From assembly GCA_910574015.1 (NCBI GenBank), contig CAJSYQ010000003.1, forward strand, positions 1 to 64,000: a stretch of DNA of 64,000 nt. The letters are read 5' to 3'. A program made the translations under genes and the position numbers. The stretch is from Eubacteriaceae bacterium. Its GTDB lineage: Bacteria > Bacillota > Clostridia > Lachnospirales > Lachnospiraceae. Of this stretch, positions 25,767-33,352 are shown piece after piece; position 1 is the stretch's first letter; every line of letters starts with the position of its first letter. The notes below the pieces were generated by a model. That model saw only the letters and a list, made by a program, of their open reading frames with translations, was not told where the DNA came from and searched no databases.

Positions 25767-26576
25767 GTGAAGCTGAGAAAGTTGTTTGCAGTAATTATGG
25801 GAGTATTGGCGATAGAGGGTGTTGTCCTGATCGGGATCTTTGTTCTGTCACCGGGAGATAAAGTTTATGGCGAAATGGATCAAAGTACAGGGAGTGGAAG
25901 TAAAGAACGTGAATGCCAAAATGACAGGTCTGGTGACAGTACGAAGGAGAAGCGGGAGAGGGCAGGACAAAAGGGGGAGCAGGAAGCTCGGAAAATATAT
26001 GAGAAGAATAAACAACTGCTCATACTGGTAAATGCCAAGAAGGCATTACCAGAGGGCTACGATGCGTCACTCAGGACGATCTGCAGCGGCCGCCTGCAGG
26101 CATCGGACAGAATGTATGATGAACTGGCAGATATGCTGGAGGATGCATCAGCGAAAGGATACCGGTATTGGATTGCCTCTGCCTGGCGCAGCAGACAAAA
26201 ACAGCAGAAACTGGTGGATCAGGATGTCAGGGCGGGGATGGAAAAGGGAATGTCATATGAACAGGCATTGAAGGAAACATATAAGGAGACAATGCCTGCC
26301 GGTCACAGCGAACATGAGACCGGGCTTGCCCTGGATATACTCTGCTCAGGCAATATGGCCATGGACCGGTCGCAGGAGACAGAACCGGGAAATCTCTGGC
26401 TCAGGGAGAATAGCTGGCGCTACGGTTTTATCCTGCGCTATCCGGAAAATAAGAAATCCCTGACAGGGATCAACTATGAGCCATGGCATTTTCGATATGT
26501 GGGGAAAAAAGCAGCGGCATATATGCATTCGCATAATCTGACACTGGAAGAGTTTTGGGAGGAATTGATGGACTGA
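25767..26576 (+). CDS. VanY-like D-alanyl-D-alanine carboxypeptidase
   Basis: 269 residues from GTG 25767 with aaggagga upstream. An N-terminal signal/anchor helix (LFAVIMGVLAIEGVVLIGIF) and a charged linker of about 50 residues precede a peptidase M15 (VanY/DdcY) domain. The zinc-site motifs are GHSEHETGLALDI and, near the end, NYEPWHFRYVG, with SAWRSRQKQQKLV upstream of them. It should trim the terminal D-Ala of peptidoglycan stems outside the membrane. Association with the preceding two-component genes recalls vancomycin-type regulation, but no other van genes are present. Confidence 0.9.
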   Translation: MKLRKLFAVIMGVLAIEGVVLIGIFVLSPGDKVYGEMDQSTGSGSKERECQNDRSGDSTKEKRERAGQKGEQEARKIYEKNKQLLILVNAKKALPEGYDASLRTICSGRLQASDRMYDELADMLEDASAKGYRYWIASAWRSRQKQQKLVDQDVRAGMEKGMSYEQALKETYKETMPAGHSEHETGLALDILCSGNMAMDRSQETEPGNLWLRENSWRYGFILRYPENKKSLTGINYEPWHFRYVGKKAAAYMHSHNLTLEEFWEELMD

Positions 26577-26669
26577 ATATTCTGTTATTGCATTCTATGA
26601 GAGTTTAAGAGAATATATAAATGTAACTTAGAACAACAACAGGAACAGTGTACTCTGGGAGGTGAGCAG

Positions 26670-27896
26670 TTGGGAAGAATAGCCGGCATACGCATAAAAA
26701 ATTATGGTACCTTAAAGAACGTGAAAATGGGGAGATTATTGTTTGATGCAACAGAAAAAGAACTGACCAATATGAATGCAATTATTGGACAGAGTGGAAC
26801 CGGAAAGAGTACTTTGGCGGATGCATTTGGTTTTTTGGCTGATTGTCTGGAAAAGGGAGCGGAGACTGCATGTGATCTAAATAACCGGGGGGGCTATGAG
26901 AAAATTGTATCGCAAGGAGCAAAGGGATCTATAGAATTTGAGATTTACTATCGGGAGACAAGTAATGAACCGCCAATTACGTATGAATTATCAATTGGAA
27001 TAGATAAAAATGACAGACCAGTAGTTGAAAAAGAAAGACTACGCCAAAGAAGGGCCAATGAAAGATATGGACGTCCCATGTCATTTTTATTTCTGGAATA
27101 TGGTAAGGGTTTTGCTTTTAAAGGAAACAATAGCGGACTTCGCGAAGAAGACAATATGGAGATTGGTGAAAAAGTTGATGTTGAACTGGCAGATCCGCGA
27201 CAATTGGGAATTGTTACATTGGGTGAATTAAGAGAACATCCAAGAATAGTTAAATTTAAGAATTTTTTAAAAAATTGGTTTTTGTGCTACTTTAGTCCAA
27301 CAGCAGCTCGAGAGATTCCCAATGCCGGACCACAAAAATATTTAAATCGTTTGGGCAATAATGTGAATAATGTTGCGCAGTTTCTTTATCGGGAGAATCC
27401 AAAAGATTTTGAAAAGGTATTAAAGAGTATACAAACTAAACTTCCTGGCATTCAGGAAATTAAACCAATTAAGCTGCAGAATGGACAATTGGTTTTGGAA
27501 TTTCTTGAACAGGGATTTAGGGAGCCTTTTTATTCGCAGAAAATGTCAGATGGAACGCTAAAATTATTTGCATACTATTTACTGCTTTATGAAAAGGATG
27601 CAAGACCGTTGGTTTTTATTGAAGAACCTGAGAATGGATTATATCATAAATATTTAGCAGATTTGGCATCTCAAATGAAAAATAGTATAAAGGGTACGTA
27701 TTCTAAGCAGCTTTTCATTACGACACACAGTCCATTTTTTGTAAATTCACTGTCTCCAGAGGAAGTCTGGGTGCTGGAAAAGAAAGAAAATGGTTTTTCA
27801 ATTGTTACAAGGGCATCTAAGTTTAAACATGTTAAACAGTTGTGTGAATCGGACATCGAACTGGGAGATTTATGGTATAGTGATTATTTTGGATAA
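26670..27896 (+). CDS. AAA-family ATPase of a defence-type ATPase/TOPRIM pair
   Basis: 408 residues from TTG 26670, chosen because gggaggtgag precedes it. Architecture is ABC/SMC-like, as in AAA_21/AAA_15 proteins: N-terminal IKNYGTLKNVKMG strand, Walker A GQSGTGKST (40-48), a middle lid region, signature-like KMSDGTLKLFAYYLLL, Walker B PLVFIEEPENGL and H-loop ITTHSPFFVNSL. All catalytic motifs look intact. Such ATPases pair with TOPRIM or other nucleases in OLD-, PARIS- and Septu-type defence systems, and the next gene supplies a TOPRIM-like partner. The gene is AT-richer than its neighbours, consistent with transfer. Confidence 0.85.
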   Translation: MGRIAGIRIKNYGTLKNVKMGRLLFDATEKELTNMNAIIGQSGTGKSTLADAFGFLADCLEKGAETACDLNNRGGYEKIVSQGAKGSIEFEIYYRETSNEPPITYELSIGIDKNDRPVVEKERLRQRRANERYGRPMSFLFLEYGKGFAFKGNNSGLREEDNMEIGEKVDVELADPRQLGIVTLGELREHPRIVKFKNFLKNWFLCYFSPTAAREIPNAGPQKYLNRLGNNVNNVAQFLYRENPKDFEKVLKSIQTKLPGIQEIKPIKLQNGQLVLEFLEQGFREPFYSQKMSDGTLKLFAYYLLLYEKDARPLVFIEEPENGLYHKYLADLASQMKNSIKGTYSKQLFITTHSPFFVNSLSPEEVWVLEKKENGFSIVTRASKFKHVKQLCESDIELGDLWYSDYFG

Positions 27897-27913
27897 AACT
27901 TTTAGGGAGAAAT

Positions 27914-28482
27914 ATGGCAGACTATTCATATATTGAGTTCCTGGTTGAAGATAAATCAGGGGAGATCCTTGTTGATCAGGTAATGCAAAAATATGTTTTG
28001 CGTAAGGAAAACATTGAATATACGATCAATAGCTTTAAAGGGATAGGAAAAATACCATCAAAGGCAAAAAATCTTTCTCAAATCAAATCAGGGAGACTTT
28101 TAACTGATTTGCCCTTGTATCTGAGAGGAATAGGCAGATCACTGGAAACTATGCCTGGTAAAAAAAGCTATTTTTGTAATTTTTGATAAGGATAATGTAG
28201 ACTGTTCTCTTCAAGTATTTTTTTGCATTGCTATTGAGGAGATGGAAGCATGGCTGCTGGGGGATAAGGAAGCAGTGATAAAAGCATATCCAAGAGCAAA
28301 AAAGCAATTACTGCAAAAATATGTTCAGGATAGTATTATAGGGACTTGGGAATGCCTTGCTGATATTGTATATAAGGGGGGATTGCACTCTCTCAAAAGA
28401 GATGCGACTTCTTATTATGAGATTGGAAAGTTTTAATTATTTTATTAAGAAGTTAGATGATTTCTTTTCCAGTTCATCATAA
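27914..28482 (+). pseudogene. DUF4276-like TOPRIM nuclease, broken by a frameshift and a deletion
   Basis: Three successive frames give one family. Frame A: MADYSYIEFLVEDKSGEILV through INSFKGIGKIPSKAKNLSQI, LLTDLPLYLRGIGRSL to an A7 run at 28160-28166. Frame B: AIFVIFDKDNVDCSLQ, IAIEEMEAWLLGDKEAVIKA, YPRAKKQLLQKYVQDSIIGT, to TAA at 28434. Frame C: NYFIKKLDDFFSSSS, stop at 28480. The order matches DUF4276 proteins, whose FLVED Glu and DxD (FDKDN) fit a TOPRIM-like site. Removing one A repairs the first break. About 20-30 codons normally present before the end appear lost at the second. It starts 17 bases after the ATPase, with gggagaa upstream. Confidence 0.75.
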
Positions 28483-28515
28483 AAAACAGTATTGTATTTT
28501 GGGGTATTAAGTTAT

Positions 28516-28569
28516 CAAAAAAGGGGCAGTTCACGATTTATGAATCGTTACAACAACTGCCCCTTTTTC
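28516..28569. terminator. Bidirectional terminator between the convergent islet genes
   Basis: AAAAAGGGGCAGTT (near 28518-28531) pairs with AACTGCCCCTTTTT (28555-28568), and the loop contains a second small dyad CGATTTATGAATCG. A runs on one side and T runs on the other allow termination in both directions. Confidence 0.85.
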
Positions 28570-28576
28570 ATCTGTT

Positions 28577-28891
28577 CTATTCCGCTCTATTCACTGTCGG
28601 AAGGGAAGAAAGATTATTTCCCTCGGATTCATCCGGTATGGATTTCAGATATTCTGTATTCTTATTGTGGGCAATCCCCACCCCGCGGATACCACCGGAG
28701 CGGGCCAGCGCCACGCCTTCCGAACGGCTGATAATGCGGTTGTCCGACAACTGATAGCCGGAAATTCTGCCGTGTTCTTTTACCAGTCCAGTGATAGTGA
28801 CAGCATCTTCGGCCGGCGTGGGAATATCGTCCATGGCAAGCTTCGGCAGTTCGGATCGCAAAGATTCTTTCATCTTGTTGTATTCCTCCAT
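28577..28891 (-). CDS. DUF3892 domain protein
   Basis: 104 residues from the ATG at 28891. A second in-frame ATG at 28873 is possible and has GGAGG 11 bases upstream, inside the longer reading. The C-terminal half shows the DUF3892 pattern: ITGLVKEHGRISGYQLSDNR, then SRSEGVALARSGGIRGVGIA and HNKNTEYLKSIPDESEGNNL. It is small and soluble, of unknown role. The family occurs often on mobile elements and near modification genes. It lies downstream of the ParB-like gene on the same strand, 147 bases away. Confidence 0.75.
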   Translation of the reverse strand: MEEYNKMKESLRSELPKLAMDDIPTPAEDAVTITGLVKEHGRISGYQLSDNRIISRSEGVALARSGGIRGVGIAHNKNTEYLKSIPDESEGNNLSSLPTVNRAE

Positions 28892-29038
28892 TTCATATGA
28901 TCGTCTTTTTAGTATGTTCAAGATTACGCATTGTATGTATAGACTTTTTATGTTTGTCTGCAGGGAAAAGAGGAAGAAGGCGCCGGTGAGGGAAACCATG
29001 TCCGAGGAATTTTTCGCCGGAGGGCAGGAGCGGTCCCG

Positions 29039-29566
29039 TTACAGATCCTCCTCCTCTGCCGGCTGCCAGGCGTTTCCGAATTTTACATCCCGGAACAGGG
29101 CGGTGAGCCCGGTGATCTGTTTTAGCCGGAGGATCTCATCCCGGTCCATCCCCAGATGCTTTGAGATCCAGGCGTCGGATCTGCCGATTTCATGGAGCTC
29201 CTTGATGATATTGCTCATAAGCTCCACATTATGACTTCCCCTTGCCCGGTTGTGGCGTATCGTACTTGCCATGCGGTGGTCGATGGGCTTATCGATCACA
29301 GACACTGGAAGCATCCCCTGCTCCCTCTCATAGATATCGGGATAATCCAGCATGATCCGATATCGGTGGAAGCCGTCTACAATAATATAGTAATCGTTTT
29401 TCTGTGAATAAAAACACACAATAGGCATCGTATAGCCGTCTTCCCGGATGCTCTCGTAGAGCAGCTTCATCTCCGGCGGTGCAACGGCGTTTGGATTATA
29501 TGTATTGGGTTTTATCTTTTCGATCGGTACTGCGATCACATTGTATACCGGACTTTTCTGACTCAT
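29039..29566 (-). CDS. ParB/Srx-fold protein (IbrB-like)
   Basis: 175 residues. The ParB N-terminal nuclease-like fold is seen in VPIEKIKPNTYNPNAVAPPE, LLYESIREDGYTMPIVCFYS and IIVDGFHRYRIMLDY (the GxxRxxA-type motif with Arg). A helical C-terminal part follows (ISKHLGMDRDEILRLKQITG) with helix-turn-helix character. It starts in a 4-base overlap with the PAPS-reductase-like gene, so the two are made together, as IbrA and IbrB are in enterobacteria. The pair has been seen on phages and islands; its chemistry is not established. Confidence 0.85.
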   Translation of the reverse strand: MSQKSPVYNVIAVPIEKIKPNTYNPNAVAPPEMKLLYESIREDGYTMPIVCFYSQKNDYYIIVDGFHRYRIMLDYPDIYEREQGMLPVSVIDKPIDHRMASTIRHNRARGSHNVELMSNIIKELHEIGRSDAWISKHLGMDRDEILRLKQITGLTALFRDVKFGNAWQPAEEEDL

Positions 29567-30888
29567 AATTGGATTTCCTCCAGACTTTTATATTTTGATT
29601 TGATAATATCGATGCGCTTCTGCTGCTGCCTTGTAAGGCCAAATCCCATAAACCGGCAGATATGGTCATTCTTTAAGATGCAGAAACACATCCTCTTCCA
29701 ACTGGGAATATCTTTGGTGGATTTGATGTCATCCGTATCATCAGGAATTTTGTCAAGAAAGATGATACGAGATTTTTTATCCAGTGTGTAATTGGATACG
29801 CCGTTCCGTTTTATGTTATAGCCGTGCTCCTCCAGCTCGGCAATGGTTTCTTCATCCAGCCCGCCTCCGGTGTTGTGCCAGAAATGGATGGAGGAATTGA
29901 ATTTCTTGACATAATTATTCCGGATCCTCACAGGAAGGGTTTCCAGAAGGAACTGCGTATAGGATTTCCAAGTATGTCCCTCCGGAAGAGTGATGCTCCG
30001 GTAGCCCATCGCCTTCGACCGCCCATATATGGAGGCGAAATTTGCCCCCTGCACCCGTCCTACCAGCTTACTCCAGATCTGTGGGTCGATGACCCGGTAG
30101 AGATTCAGGCTGTCCTTGGAATAGTCGTTAAAGGGAGAGGCCACACGCATCTGGGACACCTGCAGTCCCGCCATGTGATACAGATCATACAGATGATTGT
30201 AATCGTAGTGGAAAACGGCATTGGCGTGCCATACATCATTCAGGGACCAGTCATAGAGGGGAGAGGCGCACCAGACATCACTGAATTGTTTGCTGATCCA
30301 GCAGTTGTTTTTATACCCATATTTTTTATTTAGAAACCCACTGTAGCGGTGCATGGATTCATCGGCGCGCATGCCCAGGAGACAGACGGTTTTCTGATTG
30401 CCATGGGACATTTTATACCATCGGCTGAACTGTTTTGCCAGATCCTCCTGGTGCATCCGGTATTTATAAGTGCTGATTGGGTTGTTGTCGAGATTGATCA
30501 CGAAGTCGTATTTCGGCATGGGACGCACCCAGGATTCTTTTTTTGTATCGTCCCATGGATACCAGAACATCTCATAGCTGCTGACGGCAGTCCGGGTAGC
30601 CATGGGAAGACAGATCCAGAAGGGTTCCACCTCCTCCTGGATCGTCTCAAAAGTTCTCTCAATATATTCGGTAGTCACAGTATATTGTGCCTCAAAGTCC
30701 TGATGAAAGACACCGATCTTTTTGCCAGGATAATTCTTTTTTTGATAATCCAGTACCAGATTTAATAGAAGTCCGCTGTCTTTTCCACCGGAGAAAGAAA
30801 GGTAGATATTTTCAAATTCCTCGAAAATTAGTTTTAGTCTGTCCTGCAGAGCGTCATAGACGTTCTGCGCCACATATTGTCGTACCAT
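29563..30888 (-). CDS. PAPS-reductase-family protein with DUF3440 (IbrA-like)
   Basis: 441 residues from ATG 30888, chosen for aggagg just upstream on the minus strand. The N-terminal PP-loop SFSGGKDSGLLL (33-38 for SGGKDS) binds ATP or PAPS in this superfamily, followed by conserved CLPMATRTAVSSYEMFWYPW and the ADESMHRYSG segment. The C-terminal part (DDIKSTKDIPSWKRMCFCIL) matches DUF3440. The superfamily adenylates or reduces sulfur groups, and DndC of DNA phosphorothioation is a relative. A nucleic-acid role is inferred from its ParB-like partner. Confidence 0.87.
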   Translation of the reverse strand: MVRQYVAQNVYDALQDRLKLIFEEFENIYLSFSGGKDSGLLLNLVLDYQKKNYPGKKIGVFHQDFEAQYTVTTEYIERTFETIQEEVEPFWICLPMATRTAVSSYEMFWYPWDDTKKESWVRPMPKYDFVINLDNNPISTYKYRMHQEDLAKQFSRWYKMSHGNQKTVCLLGMRADESMHRYSGFLNKKYGYKNNCWISKQFSDVWCASPLYDWSLNDVWHANAVFHYDYNHLYDLYHMAGLQVSQMRVASPFNDYSKDSLNLYRVIDPQIWSKLVGRVQGANFASIYGRSKAMGYRSITLPEGHTWKSYTQFLLETLPVRIRNNYVKKFNSSIHFWHNTGGGLDEETIAELEEHGYNIKRNGVSNYTLDKKSRIIFLDKIPDDTDDIKSTKDIPSWKRMCFCILKNDHICRFMGFGLTRQQQKRIDIIKSKYKSLEEIQL

Positions 30889-30918
30889 CAGAATCCTCCT
30901 AGTTCGCCTTTTTCTCAG

Positions 30919-30953
30919 CCCGGCGGCGTCAATCGGAATCCGCCGCCCGGCCC
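30919..30953 (-). other. GC-rich hairpin in the leader of the PAPS-reductase/ParB operon
   Basis: CCGGCGGCG and CGCCGCCCGG flank a loop of about 12 bases in an otherwise AT-rich spacer, 30-65 bases upstream of the start codon. It has no T run, so it is not a standard terminator; it could be a leader structure or an operator. Confidence 0.4.
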
Positions 30954-31053
30954 GTTGTAAAATCATAAAATTCCAATTTCCATATAAAGGTAAATATAGC
31001 ATAAAATAGTAAATTATTCAACGTTTAGATTTTAAAAAACATCTGGTTCGCGG

Positions 31054-31082
31054 TTGTATTCCCCTTGTATTTGTGATATTGT
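31054..31082 (+). promoter_or_regulatory. Promoter of the cation efflux gene
   Basis: TTGTAT at 31054-31059 and TATTGT at 31077-31082, spaced 17, with TG at 31074-31075 giving an extended -10. Confidence 0.5.
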
Positions 31083-31118
31083 AATAGGAAAATGGTACGC
31101 AGTGAAGGGAGGCTGGCT

Positions 31119-32018
31119 ATGATGGAAGAAGAAAAAATTGCGATGCGGGTGTCGCGAAACAGCATACTGGTAAATATTTTTTTGTCAGCTGCTAAATTTA
31201 TCGCAGGAATTGCCGGCCATTCCAGCGCCATGATATCAGATGCCGTGCATTCTGCTTCGGATGTGTTCAGTACCGTTGTGGTGATGGTGGGGGTGAAGAT
31301 ATCCAACCGGGAATCCGATGAAAATCATCCTTATGGACATGAACGGCTGGAGAGTGTAGCATCCCTGATTCTTGCCCTTGTCCTGGCCGCCACAGGCATC
31401 GGGATCGGTTACAGGGGGCTGCAGACGATCATCTCTGGTACGGAGGGCAAAGGCATCACCGTGCCCACAGCGCTTCCGCTGGCTGCTGCCCTGGTATCTA
31501 TCATTGCCAAAGAGGGGATGTACTGGTATACCATTCACGCGGCGGTGCGCATTCAATCCGGCGCTCTGAAGGCGGATGCGTGGCACCATCGTTCCGACGC
31601 ACTGTCCTCTGTGGGCAGCTTTGTCGGTATACTGGGAGCAAAAATGGGATATCCGATTCTGGATCCCATTGCCAGTGTCGTTATCTGTGCCTTTATTTTG
31701 AAAGCGGCTTTTGATATATCCCGGGATGCCGTTGGCAAGATGACAGACGAGGCGTGCGATGACAAGATGGTAGAAGCCATAAAGGGTTTGGTGAGACGAC
31801 AGGAGGGGGTTATTGGCCTGGACGATATTAAGACGCGAATGTTTGGGAATAAGGCATACGTAGATATCGAGATCAGTGCAGACGGTGATATGAATCTGCG
31901 GGAGGCACATTATATCGCGGAGTGTGTCCATCATCAGGTGGAGAAGAATTTTCCCTCAGTAAAGCATTGTATGGTTCATGTAAATCCCTCTGAGGATTCG
32001 GATAAATTTCATAGTTAA
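31119..32018 (+). CDS. Cation diffusion facilitator (CDF) metal exporter
   Basis: About 299 residues from ATG 31119 or 31122, chosen for gggagg at 31107-31112. Six membrane helices with the CDF signatures AMISDAVHSASDVFST (helix 2) and ENHPYGHERLESVASLI, plus the second metal-site helix (ALKADAWHHRSDALSSVGSF). A cytosolic C-terminal domain ends with HCMVHVNPSE. It exports divalent metal (Zn, Fe or Mn) in exchange for protons. The metal cannot be fixed by eye. Confidence 0.94.
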   Translation: MMEEEKIAMRVSRNSILVNIFLSAAKFIAGIAGHSSAMISDAVHSASDVFSTVVVMVGVKISNRESDENHPYGHERLESVASLILALVLAATGIGIGYRGLQTIISGTEGKGITVPTALPLAAALVSIIAKEGMYWYTIHAAVRIQSGALKADAWHHRSDALSSVGSFVGILGAKMGYPILDPIASVVICAFILKAAFDISRDAVGKMTDEACDDKMVEAIKGLVRRQEGVIGLDDIKTRMFGNKAYVDIEISADGDMNLREAHYIAECVHHQVEKNFPSVKHCMVHVNPSEDSDKFHS

Positions 32019-32110
32019 TTCACAAATTCAGTGTATGATTACTATTTAGCTCAGAGGCGGTTTTGGATTGGCACCATTGAGCTGACTTTATGAAAGAAAG
32101 GGAGGCTGTT

Positions 32111-32518
32111 ATGAACTGGTTTCGGAGATTTATGTATGGAAGATACGGCAGTGACCAGCTGTCGACATGCCTGTTTTTTATCTATGTGATACTTGTTGTG
32201 TTTCAGTTTGCATTTCGCAACTCCGTGCCGGGGATGATCCTGATGGCGCTGAGCTATGTAGTGGTTTTTATTTACTTTTTCCGTTTTTTGTCCAGGAATA
32301 TTTATAAGAGACAGAGCGAAAATCAAAAGTTTCTGCAGATGTGGAAACCGGTGAAAAATTATTTGAAATATCTGAAACTCCGGATCCAGGAACGCAACGG
32401 AGTAAAAAAGCTGTTCCGATGCCCTAAATGCCACCAGACTATCCGTGTACCAAGGGGAAAGGGTAAGATCGCCATTACCTGTCCGAAGTGCCATTATGAG
32501 TTTATTAAGAAAACCTGA
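32111..32518 (+). CDS. Membrane protein with C-terminal zinc ribbon
   Basis: 135 residues from ATG 32111 with gggagg upstream. Two membrane helices (LFFIYVILVVFQFAF and MILMALSYVVVFIYFF), a basic linker, then a zinc ribbon with two CPKC knuckles (FRCPKCHQTIRVPRGKGKIA, TCPKCHYEF). Cytosolic side by the positive-inside rule. No known function. It is followed 12 bases later by the DUF5685 gene. Confidence 0.85.
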   Translation: MNWFRRFMYGRYGSDQLSTCLFFIYVILVVFQFAFRNSVPGMILMALSYVVVFIYFFRFLSRNIYKRQSENQKFLQMWKPVKNYLKYLKLRIQERNGVKKLFRCPKCHQTIRVPRGKGKIAITCPKCHYEFIKKT

Positions 32519-32530
32519 TGGGAGAGAGTC

Positions 32531-33352
32531 ATGTTTGGTTATGTGACAGCGAATAAACCAGAACTGAAGATTAGGGAGTTTGCGCGTTACAGGGGATTTT
32601 ACTGCGGCCTGTGCAGACGTCTTCATCAGAATCACGGGCGTCTTGGACAGCTTACGCTGACCTATGATATGACCTTTCTTGTCCTTCTTTTGAGTTCCCT
32701 GTATGAGCCCGAGACGGCGGAGCACAGGAAACGGTGTCTGATTCATCCGGCCAGGAAACAGTTTATGCTGACCAATGAGATCACGGACTATGCGGCAGAT
32801 ATGAATATTCTTCTGACCCATGACCATTTTCGGGATGACTGGGAGGATGAGAAAAAAATACCGGCTTTTATCGGAATGAAGGTATTGGCAGGGAAGAAAC
32901 GGCGTATTATAAAGAAGTACCCGAGACAGGCCAGGGCAGTGGAACATGCCCTGGCAGAGCTGGCGGAGAGAGAACGGGAGAACTGTCATGACATTGACGC
33001 GGCGGCGCATCCCTTTGGAAGTCTTATGGCAGAGCTTTTTGTCTGGAAGGAGGATCCGCTGCAACAGATTTTGAGAATGTTTGGATTCTATCTGGGGAAA
33101 TTTATTTATATCATGGATGCCTATATGGATCTGGAAGAGGATAGAAGGAAGAATTGTTATAACCCCCTTTTGGAGGAGTATGGGAAGGAAGCATGGGAGG
33201 ACCGCGTCCATGAGATTCTGGACGGGACACTCCGCATGGCGGCAGCTGAGTTTGAGAAACTTCCGTGTGAGCAGGATCTGGCGGTTCTTCGGAATATTTT
33301 ATATGAAGGGGTTTGGACAAAATACGAAAGGAAACGAAAACATGATGAATGA
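32531..33352 (+). CDS. DUF5685 family protein
   Basis: 273 residues, ribosome site ggagagag. It starts MFGYVTANKPELKIREFARY and has RGFYCGLCRRLHQNHGRLGQ with two close Cys, LTYDMTFLVLLLSSLYEPE and a His/Asp-rich middle (NILLTHDHFRDDWEDEKK). It is predicted all-helical and cytosolic; the CGLC and later YIMDAYMDLEEDRRKNCYNP segment could hold metal, which is inference. Its last 11 bases overlap the J-domain gene, a pairing common in Lachnospiraceae. Confidence 0.85.
   Translation: MFGYVTANKPELKIREFARYRGFYCGLCRRLHQNHGRLGQLTLTYDMTFLVLLLSSLYEPETAEHRKRCLIHPARKQFMLTNEITDYAADMNILLTHDHFRDDWEDEKKIPAFIGMKVLAGKKRRIIKKYPRQARAVEHALAELAERERENCHDIDAAAHPFGSLMAELFVWKEDPLQQILRMFGFYLGKFIYIMDAYMDLEEDRRKNCYNPLLEEYGKEAWEDRVHEILDGTLRMAAAEFEKLPCEQDLAVLRNILYEGVWTKYERKRKHDE

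Noticed and set aside
22726-26576. Vancomycin resistance operon
   Set aside because: Only a VanY-like peptidase and a generic two-component system are present; vanH, vanA and vanX are absent.
28160-28166. Programmed -1 ribosomal frameshifting of the dnaX type in the nuclease gene
   Set aside because: The needed shift is +1; a -1 shift at this A run reaches a stop codon within a few codons. A simple indel explains it better.
26670-28482. A PARIS (AriA/AriB) system
   Set aside because: The partner looks like DUF4276, not DUF4435, so only the broader ATPase/TOPRIM class is claimed.
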